Source: Paraburkholderia lycopersici
GTDB taxonomy: Bacteria; Pseudomonadota; Gammaproteobacteria; Burkholderiales; Burkholderiaceae
Direction: 5' to 3'
DNA length: 64,000 nucleotides
Assembly: GCF_900096975.1 (NCBI RefSeq)
Contig: NZ_FMYQ01000001.1
Coordinates: 124,001-188,000, forward strand
In this document: one piece after another, positions 27,633-37,109 of the stretch
Position numbering within the stretch: position 1 is the stretch's first letter
Layout: every line of letters starts with the position of its first letter
Position numbers and translations under genes: made by a program
The notes under the pieces: generated by a model
The model's database searches: none
What the model was told of the DNA's origin: nothing
The model's input: only the letters and a program-made list of their open reading frames with translations

Positions 27633-29030
27633 ATGCGAAACAAACATGCCGTCCTGTGGATCTGGGTGTGTCTCGTGCCGCTTGCTTTCGACTACAAGGC
27701 ACCGGACTCCCAGTTCGGCCACAGCGCGCAATGGCTGGCCGTGTTTCCGGCCGTGGCCGGGGCCGCCATCCTCGCGATGATCGGTCCGCGCTTCGCCCGT
27801 CCGTCGCGGCTGCGCTCGTTCGTGACGGGCGCGCTGGTGCTGAGCCTCGTCGGCAGCGTCATCGCGCAGTTGCTGCAGCACAACCCGATGGGCCAGTATC
27901 TGCGCGTAATCCTGCCGTTTCTGCTGTTCGCGCTCGGTTATATGGCGATGTGCCGCCCATGGCATCCGATACGCGTCGCGCAGATGCAACGCGCGCTCTA
28001 CTACGCGAACGTGCTCGGCCTCATTTTCACGTTCCTGTTCGGGTTGTTCGCGGTAGGCGGTCCGCTCGCCGACATCCGCTTTCGCATCGTCTCGCCGACG
28101 ATGCTCGCGCTCCAGGCCATGCTGCTCCATCAGTTCATCGTCGCGCGGCGCTTCAGCGTGAGCATGATTGCCGTCTTCATCGCCACGCTCGTCGTCGAAT
28201 TGCTGAGCGTCACGCGCAGCCTGCTGATCGCCACCGTGCTGCTCGCGATGTTCGCCGCGTGGCTCGCCTCGCCATCGTTCGGCCACCTGATCAAGTCGTT
28301 TTTCCGTACCGGCGTGGCGCTGTCGTTCGTCGTGGCGCTCGGCGTGGGCACCGCGTGGCTCTTCCCGTCGATCACGAACCACTGGACACAGCGCGTCACC
28401 GCCGCGCAGAACTCCGAATCGGACCGCGATCCGACCACGGTCACGCGTATCGCCGAAATGCGCGACCAGTACGACCAGGCCACCGAGTCGGCGCAATCGC
28501 TGCTGTTCGGCAAGGGCTATGGCCACATCTACCGCTACTCGCCGATCTATTTTCAGTACGTGAACCAGACGTTCAGCAAGTCCGACTACTTCAACACCAG
28601 CGACTGGGTGGCGGGCCACAACTTCTGGGTGTACCAGCTATACGCGGAAGGCATCCTGTTCGGGGCCTGCATGCCGCTCGCGGTGATCGTCGCGCTCGTC
28701 GTCGCGGGCTGCGCGTTCAGGCGCTGGCGGCGCATCGCGCCGCGCCACCCGCTGCTCATGCCCCTGAGCATGGCGATCCTCGTGCTCGCGGCACTGCCGG
28801 GCGCGTCGATCGGCGGCAATCCGCTCGGCACGCGTTTTTCGGGGCTTGTCTACGGCCTCGCGCTCGGGCTCATCGTCGCGCTGTACTCGCAGCTTCATTA
28901 CCGGATCGACCTCGTACGCAGACGCCAGCGCTTCTCTCCCGCCTATCCGCAGGAACCAGCCTTCAGACCAACGGCGCCCGTGGCGGCGCCGGTGCCGCTC
29001 ACCACTTATGCGACCCCGGAGCCCCGATGA
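27633..29030 (+). CDS. O-antigen ligase/polymerase-like membrane protein (Wzy candidate)
   Basis: Predicted periplasm-facing polymerase that joins repeat units on undecaprenyl pyrophosphate. The 465 residues show about ten membrane segments and one large hydrophilic loop (about residues 250-340, with QSLLFGKGYGHIYRYSP and SDWVAGHNFWVYQLYAEGILFG). The H-N-x-x motif after that loop is typical of the Wzy/WaaL fold. The ATG at 27633 follows GGGAGAAC; upstream in-frame codons do not form membrane segments. Its stop overlaps the next start in ATGA (29027-29030), so the two are translationally coupled. Wzy proteins diverge strongly, so polymerase rather than ligase is inferred from the locus. Confidence 0.8.
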   Translation: MRNKHAVLWIWVCLVPLAFDYKAPDSQFGHSAQWLAVFPAVAGAAILAMIGPRFARPSRLRSFVTGALVLSLVGSVIAQLLQHNPMGQYLRVILPFLLFALGYMAMCRPWHPIRVAQMQRALYYANVLGLIFTFLFGLFAVGGPLADIRFRIVSPTMLALQAMLLHQFIVARRFSVSMIAVFIATLVVELLSVTRSLLIATVLLAMFAAWLASPSFGHLIKSFFRTGVALSFVVALGVGTAWLFPSITNHWTQRVTAAQNSESDRDPTTVTRIAEMRDQYDQATESAQSLLFGKGYGHIYRYSPIYFQYVNQTFSKSDYFNTSDWVAGHNFWVYQLYAEGILFGACMPLAVIVALVVAGCAFRRWRRIAPRHPLLMPLSMAILVLAALPGASIGGNPLGTRFSGLVYGLALGLIVALYSQLHYRIDLVRRRQRFSPAYPQEPAFRPTAPVAAPVPLTTYATPEPR

Positions 29031-30277
29031 AAATCCTGCATCTCGTTTCCACCGTCGATCCGCGCTCGGGCGGACCCATAGAAGGCGTGCGCCAGAGCGG
29101 CCTCGCGATGACGGCGCTCGGCCATCAGATCGAGGTGGCGTCGCTCGATCCGATCGACGCGCCCTATGTGCGCGACTTCCCGCTGCCGCTCCACGCGCTG
29201 GGGCCTGGCCGCGGACACTACGGCTACTGCGCCGGCTACGTGCCGTGGCTGCACGCGAACGCCGGGCGCTTCGACGCGGCGATCGTGCACGGGCTCTGGC
29301 AATACCACGGCTTCGGCGCATGGCGCGCCCTGCGACATGCGCAGGTGCCGTACTACGTGTACACGCACGGCATGCTCGACCCGTGGTTCCGGGATACCTA
29401 TCCCGTCAAGCATTTGAAGAAGTGGACGTACTGGCCGTGGGGCGAGTTTCGCGTACTGCGCGACGCCGCCGCCGTGGTCTTCACGACCGACGAGGAACGC
29501 CTGCTCGCGCGCCAGTCGTTCTGGCTGTACCGCGCGAACGAACGCGTCGTGCCGTTCGGCACGAATGCGCCTCGCGAAGACCCGCAGACGTTGCGCGAAG
29601 CGTTCCTGCGCGAGTCGCCGCACCTGCAGAACAAACGCATCGTGCTATTTCTCGGACGTCTGCACCCGAAGAAGGGCTGCGACATGCTGGTCCACGCGTT
29701 CGCCGGGCACGCGCACGAAACGCCCGATGCGCATCTGCTGATCGCGGGCCCCGACAAGGGCAACTGGCAACCGGCGCTGCAGGCCATGGCGCAGTCGCAC
29801 GGCATCGCGCATCGCATCAGCTGGCCGGGCATGCTGCAGGGCAACCTCAAGTGGGGCGCCTTTTATGCGAGCGACGTGTTCGTGCTGCCCTCGCACCAGG
29901 AGAACTTCGGCGTGTCGGTGGCCGAAGCGCTGGCGTGCGGTCTGCCCGTGCTGGTCTCGGACAAGGTGGGCGTATGGCGCGAGGTCGAAGCGGATCGCGC
30001 GGGCTTCGTCGCACCGGACACGGTCGCCGGCACGCAGCGGCTCTTCGCGTCGTGGCGCGCACTGGACGAACGCGCGCGCGACGCAATGCGCCTGCAGGCC
30101 CGCCGCACGTTCGACGCGCGCTTCGCGATGGACGGCATGGTGCGCTCGCTGCTCGGCCTGCTGAAGGAGCATCCGTCGCACGCCGCCGCGCGGTCGCGCG
30201 CGGGGCGCCCGATGAGCGCCATGGCGCGCGTCGAACCGGCGGAACAGGCAAAACAGACGGCGTCGGCGCAAAACTGA
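29027..30277 (+). CDS. Family 4 glycosyltransferase
   Basis: GT-B retaining glycosyltransferase of 416 residues. It begins MKILHLVSTVDPRSGGP with the Gly-rich acceptor loop. The donor domain has VLFLGRLHPKKGCDMLVHAF and a clear E-x7-E type signature, HQENFGVSVAEALACGLPV near residue 302. It overlaps the polymerase gene by 4 bp (ATGA), so the two are coupled. The tail after residue 385 is Ala/Arg rich and looks disordered. Sugar donor not determinable. Confidence 0.92.
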   Translation: MKILHLVSTVDPRSGGPIEGVRQSGLAMTALGHQIEVASLDPIDAPYVRDFPLPLHALGPGRGHYGYCAGYVPWLHANAGRFDAAIVHGLWQYHGFGAWRALRHAQVPYYVYTHGMLDPWFRDTYPVKHLKKWTYWPWGEFRVLRDAAAVVFTTDEERLLARQSFWLYRANERVVPFGTNAPREDPQTLREAFLRESPHLQNKRIVLFLGRLHPKKGCDMLVHAFAGHAHETPDAHLLIAGPDKGNWQPALQAMAQSHGIAHRISWPGMLQGNLKWGAFYASDVFVLPSHQENFGVSVAEALACGLPVLVSDKVGVWREVEADRAGFVAPDTVAGTQRLFASWRALDERARDAMRLQARRTFDARFAMDGMVRSLLGLLKEHPSHAAARSRAGRPMSAMARVEPAEQAKQTASAQN

Positions 30278-30465
30278 ACGCCCGCGGGCGTAGCGGACGG
30301 GGTGGCCACGGGCGGCCCTTGGGCAGCCGGGCCGGACAGCGGATGAGTAGGGATTGGCAGGGGTGACGAGGCAACGCAGCCGAAGCGTCCAAAACGAATC
30401 GAACGACGAGCGAGCGTTGCACTTTCGTGGCGATGTGCGAATCCTGTGAGTGAGGGGGCAAGGCT

Positions 30466-31746
30466 ATGTTACACAACACACCTGTTTGTTCTGGCGGGGA
30501 GGCCGCTCAATCCACCGCGACGCAGCGCGCGCACGAGGACGTCTCGTGGCCCGCCGCATGCAGCCCCGCGGGCGGCCGGCGCAGGGTGTCGGCGGGCCGG
30601 GCGTGGGTGGCCATGGCGGCGATCGCGGCAATCGCGGCCCTGATGTCGGGCTGCGCCATGTCGCCGGGCATGTCCGCGCCTTCGAGCGTCACGCAGGCGA
30701 AGGCCGCCACCGAAGCCGCGCACACGGGCGGCAACGGCGACCAACCGCCGGCGGGCGCGCTCGTCGAGATCAATAACGAACTGGTCGCGAAGGAAACGGC
30801 GGGAAAAACGACGACCATCCCGACCGACGTCGAGACGCTGTTCGGCACGCCCAAGCCCTATACGCTCGGGCCCGGCGACGTGCTCAGCATCGTCGTGTGG
30901 GACCACCCCGAGATGAACTTGCCGACGTCCTCGACGAGCAGCGCCGGCCAGGCCGACCAGAGCGCGAGCCAGGTGCAGTCGGGCTACACGGTGGACTCGA
31001 CGGGCGCGATCCAGGTGGCCTACGTCGGGCCGATCCACGTGGCGGGGCTCACCGAAATGGAAGCGCGCAACCTCGTGGCGAGCAAGCTCGCCTACTACCT
31101 GAACAAGCCCCAGGTGACGCTGCGCATCGAGTCGTACCGCAGCCGCCGCGTGTACGTGGACGGCGAGGTGCGCACGCCCGGCCTCATGGTGCTCAACGAC
31201 ATGACGATGTCGCTGCCCGAGGCGATCAACCGCGCGGGAGGCTTCACGGCGGCAGGCGACCGTTCGCGGGTTAGCGTGACGCGCGGCAAGAAGACGATCA
31301 TGGTGAACATTCCGGACATGATCAAGAAGGGCGTGAACCCGGACAACATCCTGCTGCAGAACGGCGACCTCGTGCGCGTCTATTCGGCGAACGAGAGCCG
31401 CGTGTACGTGCTGGGTGAAGTCGGGCACCCCGGCCCGCTGCCGTTCGACAACGGCCACCTCTCGCTGAACGACGCGCTGGGCAACGCCGGCGGCATCAGC
31501 CAGGGCTCGGGCGACGCCTCGCAGGTGTATGTGGTGCGCGGACAGAAAGAAGGCCACCGCACGGTCTTCCACCTCGACGCGTCGACGCCCGAAGCCATGG
31601 CCACGGCCGACGAGTTCGACCTGAAACCGAACGACGTCGTGTTCGTGGATGCGTCGGCGCTCGTGAAGTGGAGCCGCGTCATCAACCTGATCCTGCCGAG
31701 CACGCAGGCAGCGTCGGCGGGCCGGTACGTCGGTGCCGGGTACTAG
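30466..31746 (+). CDS. wza: Outer-membrane polysaccharide export lipoprotein Wza
   Basis: Octameric outer-membrane channel that exports the finished polymer together with Wzc. The 426 residues contain the polysaccharide-export domain (YTLGPGDVLSIVVWDHPEM near residue 127), SLBB repeats (VYVDGEVRTPGLMVLND, VYVLGEVGHPGPLPFD) and the C-terminal amphipathic helix with WSRVINLILPST. The lipobox LMSGC places the lipidated Cys at residue 63. That leaves an unusually long N-region of about 45 residues before the hydrophobic core, and translation might really begin at an internal GTG (VSAGRAWVAM). The ATG at 30466 is favoured by GAGGGGGCAAGG upstream. It is monocistronic, 188 bp after the GT4 gene. 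Confidence 0.93.
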   Translation: MLHNTPVCSGGEAAQSTATQRAHEDVSWPAACSPAGGRRRVSAGRAWVAMAAIAAIAALMSGCAMSPGMSAPSSVTQAKAATEAAHTGGNGDQPPAGALVEINNELVAKETAGKTTTIPTDVETLFGTPKPYTLGPGDVLSIVVWDHPEMNLPTSSTSSAGQADQSASQVQSGYTVDSTGAIQVAYVGPIHVAGLTEMEARNLVASKLAYYLNKPQVTLRIESYRSRRVYVDGEVRTPGLMVLNDMTMSLPEAINRAGGFTAAGDRSRVSVTRGKKTIMVNIPDMIKKGVNPDNILLQNGDLVRVYSANESRVYVLGEVGHPGPLPFDNGHLSLNDALGNAGGISQGSGDASQVYVVRGQKEGHRTVFHLDASTPEAMATADEFDLKPNDVVFVDASALVKWSRVINLILPSTQAASAGRYVGAGY

Positions 31747-31800
31747 CCAGGCGGGTACGGGCGGCTGGTGGTGCCCTGCGGGGCGGCGGGTGGTGGCCTG

Positions 31801-31827
31801 CGTGAGCGGGCCCGGCGGCCGCTCACG
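31801..31827. terminator. Hairpin between convergent wza and wcaF-like genes
   Basis: Perfect 9-bp stem CGTGAGCGG / CCGCTCACG around a 9-nt loop. It lies 54 bp after the wza stop codon and 15 bp after the end of the convergent acyltransferase gene. No T tract on either side; it may act in both directions. Confidence 0.45.
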
Positions 31828-31842
31828 TCAGCCTCGCGCCGA

Positions 31843-32532
31843 TCAGCGTTCCTCGAAGCGCCAGCGGATAAAGCGGCACGGATTGCCGCCATACACCCCG
31901 CCCGCCTCGAGCGACCGGTGCACGACCGACAGCGGCGTGACGACGGCCGAGCGCCCGATCGTCACGCCCATCTGCACGACGCATTTCGACGAGATCCAGG
32001 CGCCGTCCTCGATCACGATCGGCGCGACGTGGAGGTCCATGTTCGTGCGCATGTCGTGCGAGCCGGCGCTCAGGAACGCGCCCTGCGAAAGGCAGACGTT
32101 CGAGCCGATGCGGATCGGCGCCTGGTTGTAGATCCAGACGTCGACGCCGATCCAGCAGTTGTCGCCCAGTTCGAGATTCCACGGCGCCTTCACGCGCATG
32201 GGGTGCACGAGCCTGCAATGCGCGCCGACCTTCGCGCCGAACAGCCGCAGCAAACCCGCACGCAGCCCCGAGAGCGGCAGCAGACGGTTGTCGAGCACGC
32301 AGGTCTCGGCGACATACCACAGGGCCTGCACGAGCTTGCCGCGGCCCGCGACATAGTTGCCCTTGCCCGCGCGGCTCAGGTCGAGCACGCGGATTTCCTC
32401 GCGCGCGGGCGGCGGTGCCTGCGGCGGCGCGATCTCTGCCTGCCGCGCTTCGCCGGCCTCATCGCCCGCCAAGCCCGTCACGCCCGTCACGCCCGCGCCG
32501 ATGGGCATAACTCCTTCGACCGCTTCCGTCAT
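31843..32532 (-). CDS. Hexapeptide-repeat acetyltransferase, WcaF-like
   Basis: Left-handed beta-helix O-acetyltransferase likely to modify the repeat unit, as WcaF does in colanic acid. The ~55 extra N-terminal residues compared with WcaF (229 versus 182) are Gly/Ala/Pro rich. The core follows: LVQALWYVAETCVLDNRLLP, NCWIGVDVWIYNQAPIRIGS with hexapeptide repeats, and the catalytic-type His in AGSHDMRTN. The family ending VYGGNPCRFIRWR closes it. The ATG at 32532 has AAGGAG 6 nt upstream. The frame remains open far upstream, but that part is antisense to the next gene. It stands alone on the minus strand. Confidence 0.88.
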   Translation of the reverse strand: MTEAVEGVMPIGAGVTGVTGLAGDEAGEARQAEIAPPQAPPPAREEIRVLDLSRAGKGNYVAGRGKLVQALWYVAETCVLDNRLLPLSGLRAGLLRLFGAKVGAHCRLVHPMRVKAPWNLELGDNCWIGVDVWIYNQAPIRIGSNVCLSQGAFLSAGSHDMRTNMDLHVAPIVIEDGAWISSKCVVQMGVTIGRSAVVTPLSVVHRSLEAGGVYGGNPCRFIRWRFEER

Positions 32533-32749
32533 GAACGCTCCTTGCCCATCCGGGTCGGTTCCTGCTGGGTGCGGGCCGAAACGGCCCGCACCCCGGGTCG
32601 CATCGGGCCAGCGCTTCATTATCCGGCGCCCGCCGCTTCGCCTCGCACGCGTGGCCGACAGGGCCGGGGTTTTGGCGCAGCGGCGCGACGCGGCCCAGGC
32701 ACCATGAAGGCATGACGCCGCACCGTTGGCGGCGCGCAGGATGGACGCC

Positions 32750-33376
32750 ATGCCCCGCTTTTCTCCCCGTCTGCCCCCGCTCGGGCGCGCCGCGCCCTTC
32801 GTCCTTGCCGCCGCGCTGCAAGCGGCGTGCGCCGCGTGGCCATGCGCGGCGCTTGCGCAACGCAGCGCGACCGGCGCGTCGTCCGCCGCGGCGAGCGACC
32901 GGCAGGACGACTCACTCTCCTCCGCCGTGCGGCGCGGAAAATCCGACGAGCAGCGCCTGCTCGGCGCCCCGCGCACGTCCGGCAACCCGTACAGCGCGAA
33001 CCCGTACAGCAGCGACGGCGCCTCGCCCGATGACGCACGCGACGCGCTCACGAACGAAAAGCACATGCGCATCGTCACGCCCTCGGACTATTACGCGACG
33101 AGCGGCGCGAGCGCCACGGGCGGCGGCAGAAGCGATGCTTCAGGCAACGGCCGGCGCGTCACGGGCAACAGCAGGATCGGTGCGAACGGCATCTCGCGCG
33201 CCGGCAACGCGATGACGAAGGGCAGCGGCGCGCGCGGACACCAGGCTGCGACGGCCGGATACGACTATGGCGCCAGCCAGACCTCGCCGACTGCCCAAGT
33301 GTATGGCAATCCTTACAGCAATCCCTACGGGTCGCCTGAGGAGACGAACGCGGAGCTCTACAAATCGCCGTGGTGA
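32750..33376 (+). CDS. Secreted protein with NPY repeats, function unknown
   Basis: Predicted exported protein of 208 residues. A signal peptide (hydrophobic residues 13-35, cleavage likely after ALA before QRSATG) is followed by a low-complexity Ser/Ala/Gly/Asn-rich chain without obvious fold. It contains paired NPY motifs: GNPYSANPYSSDG near residue 80 and GNPYSNPYGSPEE near residue 190. The ATG at 32750 has AGGA 8-9 nt upstream; an ATG at 32741 is an alternative. Codon use is like its neighbours. It is divergent from the wcaF-like gene and sits inside the exopolysaccharide locus, which suggests a periplasmic or surface role. I do not recognise the family. Confidence 0.7.
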   Translation: MPRFSPRLPPLGRAAPFVLAAALQAACAAWPCAALAQRSATGASSAAASDRQDDSLSSAVRRGKSDEQRLLGAPRTSGNPYSANPYSSDGASPDDARDALTNEKHMRIVTPSDYYATSGASATGGGRSDASGNGRRVTGNSRIGANGISRAGNAMTKGSGARGHQAATAGYDYGASQTSPTAQVYGNPYSNPYGSPEETNAELYKSPW

Positions 33377-33446
33377 ATCCGGGCTCGCACCGCCGGGCCG
33401 CCGCTCGCGGTCCAGGGCGCCATCGTCACGCACGCATGGGCACCGC

Positions 33447-34775
33447 TCAGACATCGGACTGCTCGACCTCCGGCCGCGCCGCCTTCCGCGCGGCGTTTTG
33501 CGCCGAGGGCGCACCGCCTGCGGCGGGCCGGGAACCAGCCGTCGTGTCGGCTCCCTCGTCAGCGAGCGCGGCGAGCCTCGCTTCCAGCGCGCCGAAAATG
33601 GATTGCGGCGAGAGCATGCGCTTCGCGTAGCCGCGCGCGGCGCGGCCCAACGTTGCACGGCGCGCGGGGTCGCCCGCGAGCGTGACGATCGCCGCCGCGA
33701 GCGCCTCGCCGTCCTCGGGCGGTACCACGATGCCGTGGTCCGCGACCACGTCGGCGAGACTCGTGCCGGGCCGCGCCATGGCCACGACCGCGCGGCCGCT
33801 CGCGAGCATGCCGGTGAGCTTCGACGGCATCACGAGGTCGGCGGCGTCGTTGCGCTGCGGCAGCACGTGGATGTCGGCCACGTTGAGCAAATCGTTGAGC
33901 ATCGACGCCGGCTGCAGCGGCAGCACGTGACAGTTCGGCAGCGGCTCGCAGCGCGCCATCAGCTCGCGCCTCGCCGCGCCTTCTCCGCAGAACACGAAGC
34001 TGATGTCGGGCCGCGCGGCGAGCGCCGTCGCGACGTCGGCGAGAATCTCGATGCCCTGCTTCGCGCCCATGTTGCCCGAGTACAGAACGACGGTGTTCTC
34101 CGGCGCAATGCCGAGCCGCCGCCGGAAGGGGCTCGGATACGGCAGCGGAAAGATCGCGTTGGTGTCGACCCAGTTCGGCAGGCATACGGCGCGCGCCGCA
34201 TCCACGCCCTTGTCGATCGCGCGCTCGACCATGCGCGGCGAAATCGACGACACGACGCTGAAGCGGCGCAGCAGCGCGCGCTCGCGGGCGCGCGCGAAAC
34301 GCGACGCACGGCCACCCTGCAGAAGACCGAGGTCGAACGCCGCATCGACTTCGAAGTCCTGAATATGCAGCCAGCTCCTTGCGCCCACGGCGCGCGCGAG
34401 CATGAGGGCGCCCGGCGCGCACAGCAGCGTCGGCGCGATCAGCATGACGATCTGCGGCCGCCACGCCGCAAGCCGCGCGAGCAGCGGCAGCGAGAACAGC
34501 GCGAAGCTCGCCAGATGCACGATGCGCTCGAGCCCGCCCGGCTGCGACGGCACCCATAGCGGCGCGCGCCACACGCTCACGCCGCGCAGCGTTTCGCGCC
34601 GGTAGCGCCACGCGCGATAGCCGTCGTGCACGCGCCATTGCGGGTAGTAAGGCGGCGCGCACGCCACGCGCACCTCATGGCCGCGCGCCGCCAGCCATTC
34701 CGCCATTTCGGCTGTGTATTTGCCGACGCCCGTCACTTCGGGCGCGTAGTTCAGTCCGTAGATCAGGATTCTCAT
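33447..34775 (-). CDS. wcaI: Glycosyltransferase, WcaI-like (GT4)
   Basis: Resembles WcaI, a sugar transferase of colanic-acid assembly. The 442 residues begin MRILIYGLNYAPEVTGVGKY, the hallmark WcaI start. The membrane-proximal stretch ERIVHLASFALFSLPLLARL follows, then the donor domain with VVLYSGNMGAKQGIEIL and PSKLTGMLASGRAVVA. About 40 C-terminal residues are Ala/Pro rich. E. coli WcaI has 407 residues. It is the last gene on the minus strand after fcl, but a strong intrinsic terminator lies in the 151-bp gap. It therefore needs readthrough or its own promoter. Confidence 0.88.
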   Translation of the reverse strand: MRILIYGLNYAPEVTGVGKYTAEMAEWLAARGHEVRVACAPPYYPQWRVHDGYRAWRYRRETLRGVSVWRAPLWVPSQPGGLERIVHLASFALFSLPLLARLAAWRPQIVMLIAPTLLCAPGALMLARAVGARSWLHIQDFEVDAAFDLGLLQGGRASRFARARERALLRRFSVVSSISPRMVERAIDKGVDAARAVCLPNWVDTNAIFPLPYPSPFRRRLGIAPENTVVLYSGNMGAKQGIEILADVATALAARPDISFVFCGEGAARRELMARCEPLPNCHVLPLQPASMLNDLLNVADIHVLPQRNDAADLVMPSKLTGMLASGRAVVAMARPGTSLADVVADHGIVVPPEDGEALAAAIVTLAGDPARRATLGRAARGYAKRMLSPQSIFGALEARLAALADEGADTTAGSRPAAGGAPSAQNAARKAARPEVEQSDV

Positions 34776-34845
34776 TGCGTGTCTTTCGTCCTTTGGCTTT
34801 CCGCGGCTGCCTGTCCGCCGCCTCGTTTCGTCTCGCGCGCCGGAC

Positions 34846-34887
34846 AAAAAAAGCGGGCGTCGTGCATCCGGTCCGCGCACGACGCCC
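34846..34887 (-). terminator. Strong intrinsic terminator between fcl and wcaI
   Basis: On the minus strand an 11-bp perfect stem GGGCGTCGTGC / GCACGACGCCC (34877-34887 with 34855-34865) has an 11-nt loop and is followed by GC and seven T residues (34846-34852). It lies 39 bp after the fcl stop codon and 70 bp before the wcaI start, in the direction of the operon. Confidence 0.9.
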
Positions 34888-34926
34888 ACCACCAACCAGA
34901 CGCCCCCGTTCGGCCGTTCAGGCAAG

Positions 34927-35886
34927 TCAAGCCCGCATGCCTGCCTCGTATGCCGGCGCGGCATGCGTTTGAAGAAAGTCGTCGTAGGTGCGGGCGAGCC
35001 CCTCTTCGAGGCCGATATGCGCGTGCCAGCCGAGACCGCCCAGGCGCGACACGTCGAGCAGCTTGCGCGGCGTGCCGTCGGGTTTGGTCGAGTCGAACAC
35101 GAGTTCTCCATCGAAGCCCACCACGTCGCACACGCGCCGCGCGAGGTCGCGGATCGACAGGTCCTCGCCCACGCCGACGTTGTACACGCCGTCGCCGGTA
35201 TCGTGCTCCAGCACGAAGAGCGTCGCATCGGCGAGATCGTCGACATGCAGGAACTCGCGGCGCGGCGTGCCGGACCCCCAGACTGTCAGCGTGGGCTGGC
35301 CGGCCCGGCGCGCCTCGTGCGCCTTGCGGATCAGCGCTGGCAGCACGTGGCTGCTGCCGAGGTCGTAGTTGTCGTTGGGGCCGTACAGATTGGTCGGCAT
35401 CAGCGAGACGAAATGCGTGCCGTACTGCCGGTTGTACGCTTCGCATAGCTTAAGGCCGGCGATCTTCGCGATCGCGTAGGCTTCGTTGGTCGGTTCGAGC
35501 GGCGCGGTGAGCAGATAGGTCTCGCGGATCGGCTGCGGGCATTCGCGCGGATAAATGCACGACGAGCCGAAAAACACCAGCCGCTCCACCCCGGCGTTGT
35601 ACGACGCGCGAATCACGTTGGTCTCGATCGCCAGGTTGTCCCAGGCAAACTGCGCGGGCTGCGTCGAATTCGCGAGAATGCCGCCCACGCGCGCGGCCGC
35701 GAGCAGCACCGCATCGATGTTCTCGCCTTCGAAGAACGCATCGACCGCGGCCTGGTCCGTGAGATCCAGTTCGGCGTGCGTGCGCGTGACGAGGTTCCAG
35801 TAGCCGTGCGCCTGCAGCGCGCGCACGAGCGCCGAGCCTACCATGCCGCGATGCCCTGCCACGAAGATTCGGGAGTGCTTGTTCAT
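34927..35886 (-). CDS. fcl: GDP-L-fucose synthase
   Basis: Epimerase/reductase that turns the Gmd product, GDP-4-keto-6-deoxymannose, into GDP-L-fucose with NADPH. The 319 residues match the family (321 in E. coli). Motifs are [13 protein letters not shown] (dinucleotide loop), [20 protein letters not shown], the catalytic YAIAKIAG (Y-x3-K) and [12 protein letters not shown]. It starts 6 bp after the gmd stop, and its ribosome site overlaps the gmd end, so the pair is coupled. The presence of fcl with gmd predicts L-fucose, or a related deoxysugar, in the polymer. Confidence 0.96.
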   Translation of the reverse strand: MNKHSRIFVAGHRGMVGSALVRALQAHGYWNLVTRTHAELDLTDQAAVDAFFEGENIDAVLLAAARVGGILANSTQPAQFAWDNLAIETNVIRASYNAGVERLVFFGSSCIYPRECPQPIRETYLLTAPLEPTNEAYAIAKIAGLKLCEAYNRQYGTHFVSLMPTNLYGPNDNYDLGSSHVLPALIRKAHEARRAGQPTLTVWGSGTPRREFLHVDDLADATLFVLEHDTGDGVYNVGVGEDLSIRDLARRVCDVVGFDGELVFDSTKPDGTPRKLLDVSRLGGLGWHAHIGLEEGLARTYDDFLQTHAAPAYEAGMRA

Positions 35887-35892
35887 GGGCGT

Positions 35893-37017
35893 TCACTCGT
35901 GATGTTCCAGCGCCCGGAAGCCAGCCAGCGTGACGAGAGCGTCGCGCCGGGCGATCTGGTAGTCGGCCCGCACCATTTCCTTGACGAGCGAATGGAACGA
36001 AGTGGCCGGTTTCCAGCCCAGCTTTTCCTGGGCCTTCGAAGCGTCGCCGAGCAGCGTTTCGACCTCGGTCGGGCGGAAGTAGCGCGGGTCCACGCGCACG
36101 ATCACGTCGCCCGGCTCGACCCGCATGTCGCGCGCGTCCACGTGATCGACAACGCCGACCTCGTCCACGCCGCTGCCCTCAAAGCGCACGGCGATGCCGA
36201 GCTCCTCGGCCGCCGCGCGCACGAAGTCGCGCACGCTGTACTGCACGCCCGTCGCGATCACGAAGTCCTCGGGCTCCTGCTGCTGGAGCATGCGCCACTG
36301 CATGTCGACGTAATCGCGCGCGTGGCCCCAGTCGCGCATGGCGGAGAGGTTGCCGAGATACAGCACCTTCTGCAGTCCGACCGCAATGCGGGCGACGGCG
36401 CGCGTGATCTTGCGCGTGACGAAGGTCTCGCCGCGCTGCGGCGACTCGTGATTGAAGAGGATGCCGTTGCACGCGTAGATGCCGTGCGCCTCGCGGTAAT
36501 TGACCGTGGTCCAGTACGCGAACAGCTTCGCGACCGCATAGGGGCTGCGCGGATAGAACGGCGTGGTCTCGCGCTGCGGCACTTCCTGAACGAGCCCGTA
36601 CAGCTCGGAGGTCGAGGCCTGGTAGAAGCGCGTCTTCTGCGCGAGTCCGAGAATGCGGATCGCCTCCAGAATGCGCAGCGTACCGAGGCCGTCGGCGTTC
36701 GCCGTGTACTCGGGCTCCTCGAACGACACCGCCACATGACTTTGCGCGGCGAGGTTGTAGATTTCGTCGGGGGCGACGCGCTGGATCACGCGCAACAGGG
36801 CCGTGGAGTCGGTCAGCTCGCCGTGATGCAGCTGGATGCCCGGTTCCGGGTCATGCACGTCGCGATACAGGTGATCGATGCGGTCCGTGTTGAAGAGCGA
36901 CGAACGCCGCTTGATGCCATGCACCTCGTAGCCTTTGTTCAATAGCAGTTCTGCCAGATACGAACCGTCCTGACCGGTGATACCGGTGATCAACGCAACC
37001 TTGCGAGCCATCGCCAT
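35893..37017 (-). CDS. gmd: GDP-mannose 4,6-dehydratase
   Basis: Makes GDP-4-keto-6-deoxy-D-mannose from GDP-mannose in the cytosol. The 374 residues match E. coli Gmd (373). They show the NADP loop [19 protein letters not shown], the conserved [13 protein letters not shown], the catalytic triad region with [10 protein letters not shown] and [15 protein letters not shown] (Y-x3-K), and [10 protein letters not shown]. The ATG at 37017 has GGAGAG 5-6 nt upstream. It takes its substrate from ManC and hands it to Fcl, encoded immediately downstream. A 92-bp gap separates it from wzc. Confidence 0.97.
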   Translation of the reverse strand: MAMARKVALITGITGQDGSYLAELLLNKGYEVHGIKRRSSLFNTDRIDHLYRDVHDPEPGIQLHHGELTDSTALLRVIQRVAPDEIYNLAAQSHVAVSFEEPEYTANADGLGTLRILEAIRILGLAQKTRFYQASTSELYGLVQEVPQRETTPFYPRSPYAVAKLFAYWTTVNYREAHGIYACNGILFNHESPQRGETFVTRKITRAVARIAVGLQKVLYLGNLSAMRDWGHARDYVDMQWRMLQQQEPEDFVIATGVQYSVRDFVRAAAEELGIAVRFEGSGVDEVGVVDHVDARDMRVEPGDVIVRVDPRYFRPTEVETLLGDASKAQEKLGWKPATSFHSLVKEMVRADYQIARRDALVTLAGFRALEHHE

Positions 37018-37109
37018 CGTTCTCTCCTCGCCGTGAGCGAAATGGGATTCGGTGGTTCCACTTTCCGCGGCGGCTCCCAGCCGGCCGCGGACCTGCTGCC
37101 AACCTGCTG

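Noticed and set aside
30278-30465. Possible small gene between the GT4 gene and wza
   Set aside because: No SD-led frame of credible composition was found; the gap is treated as the wza promoter region.
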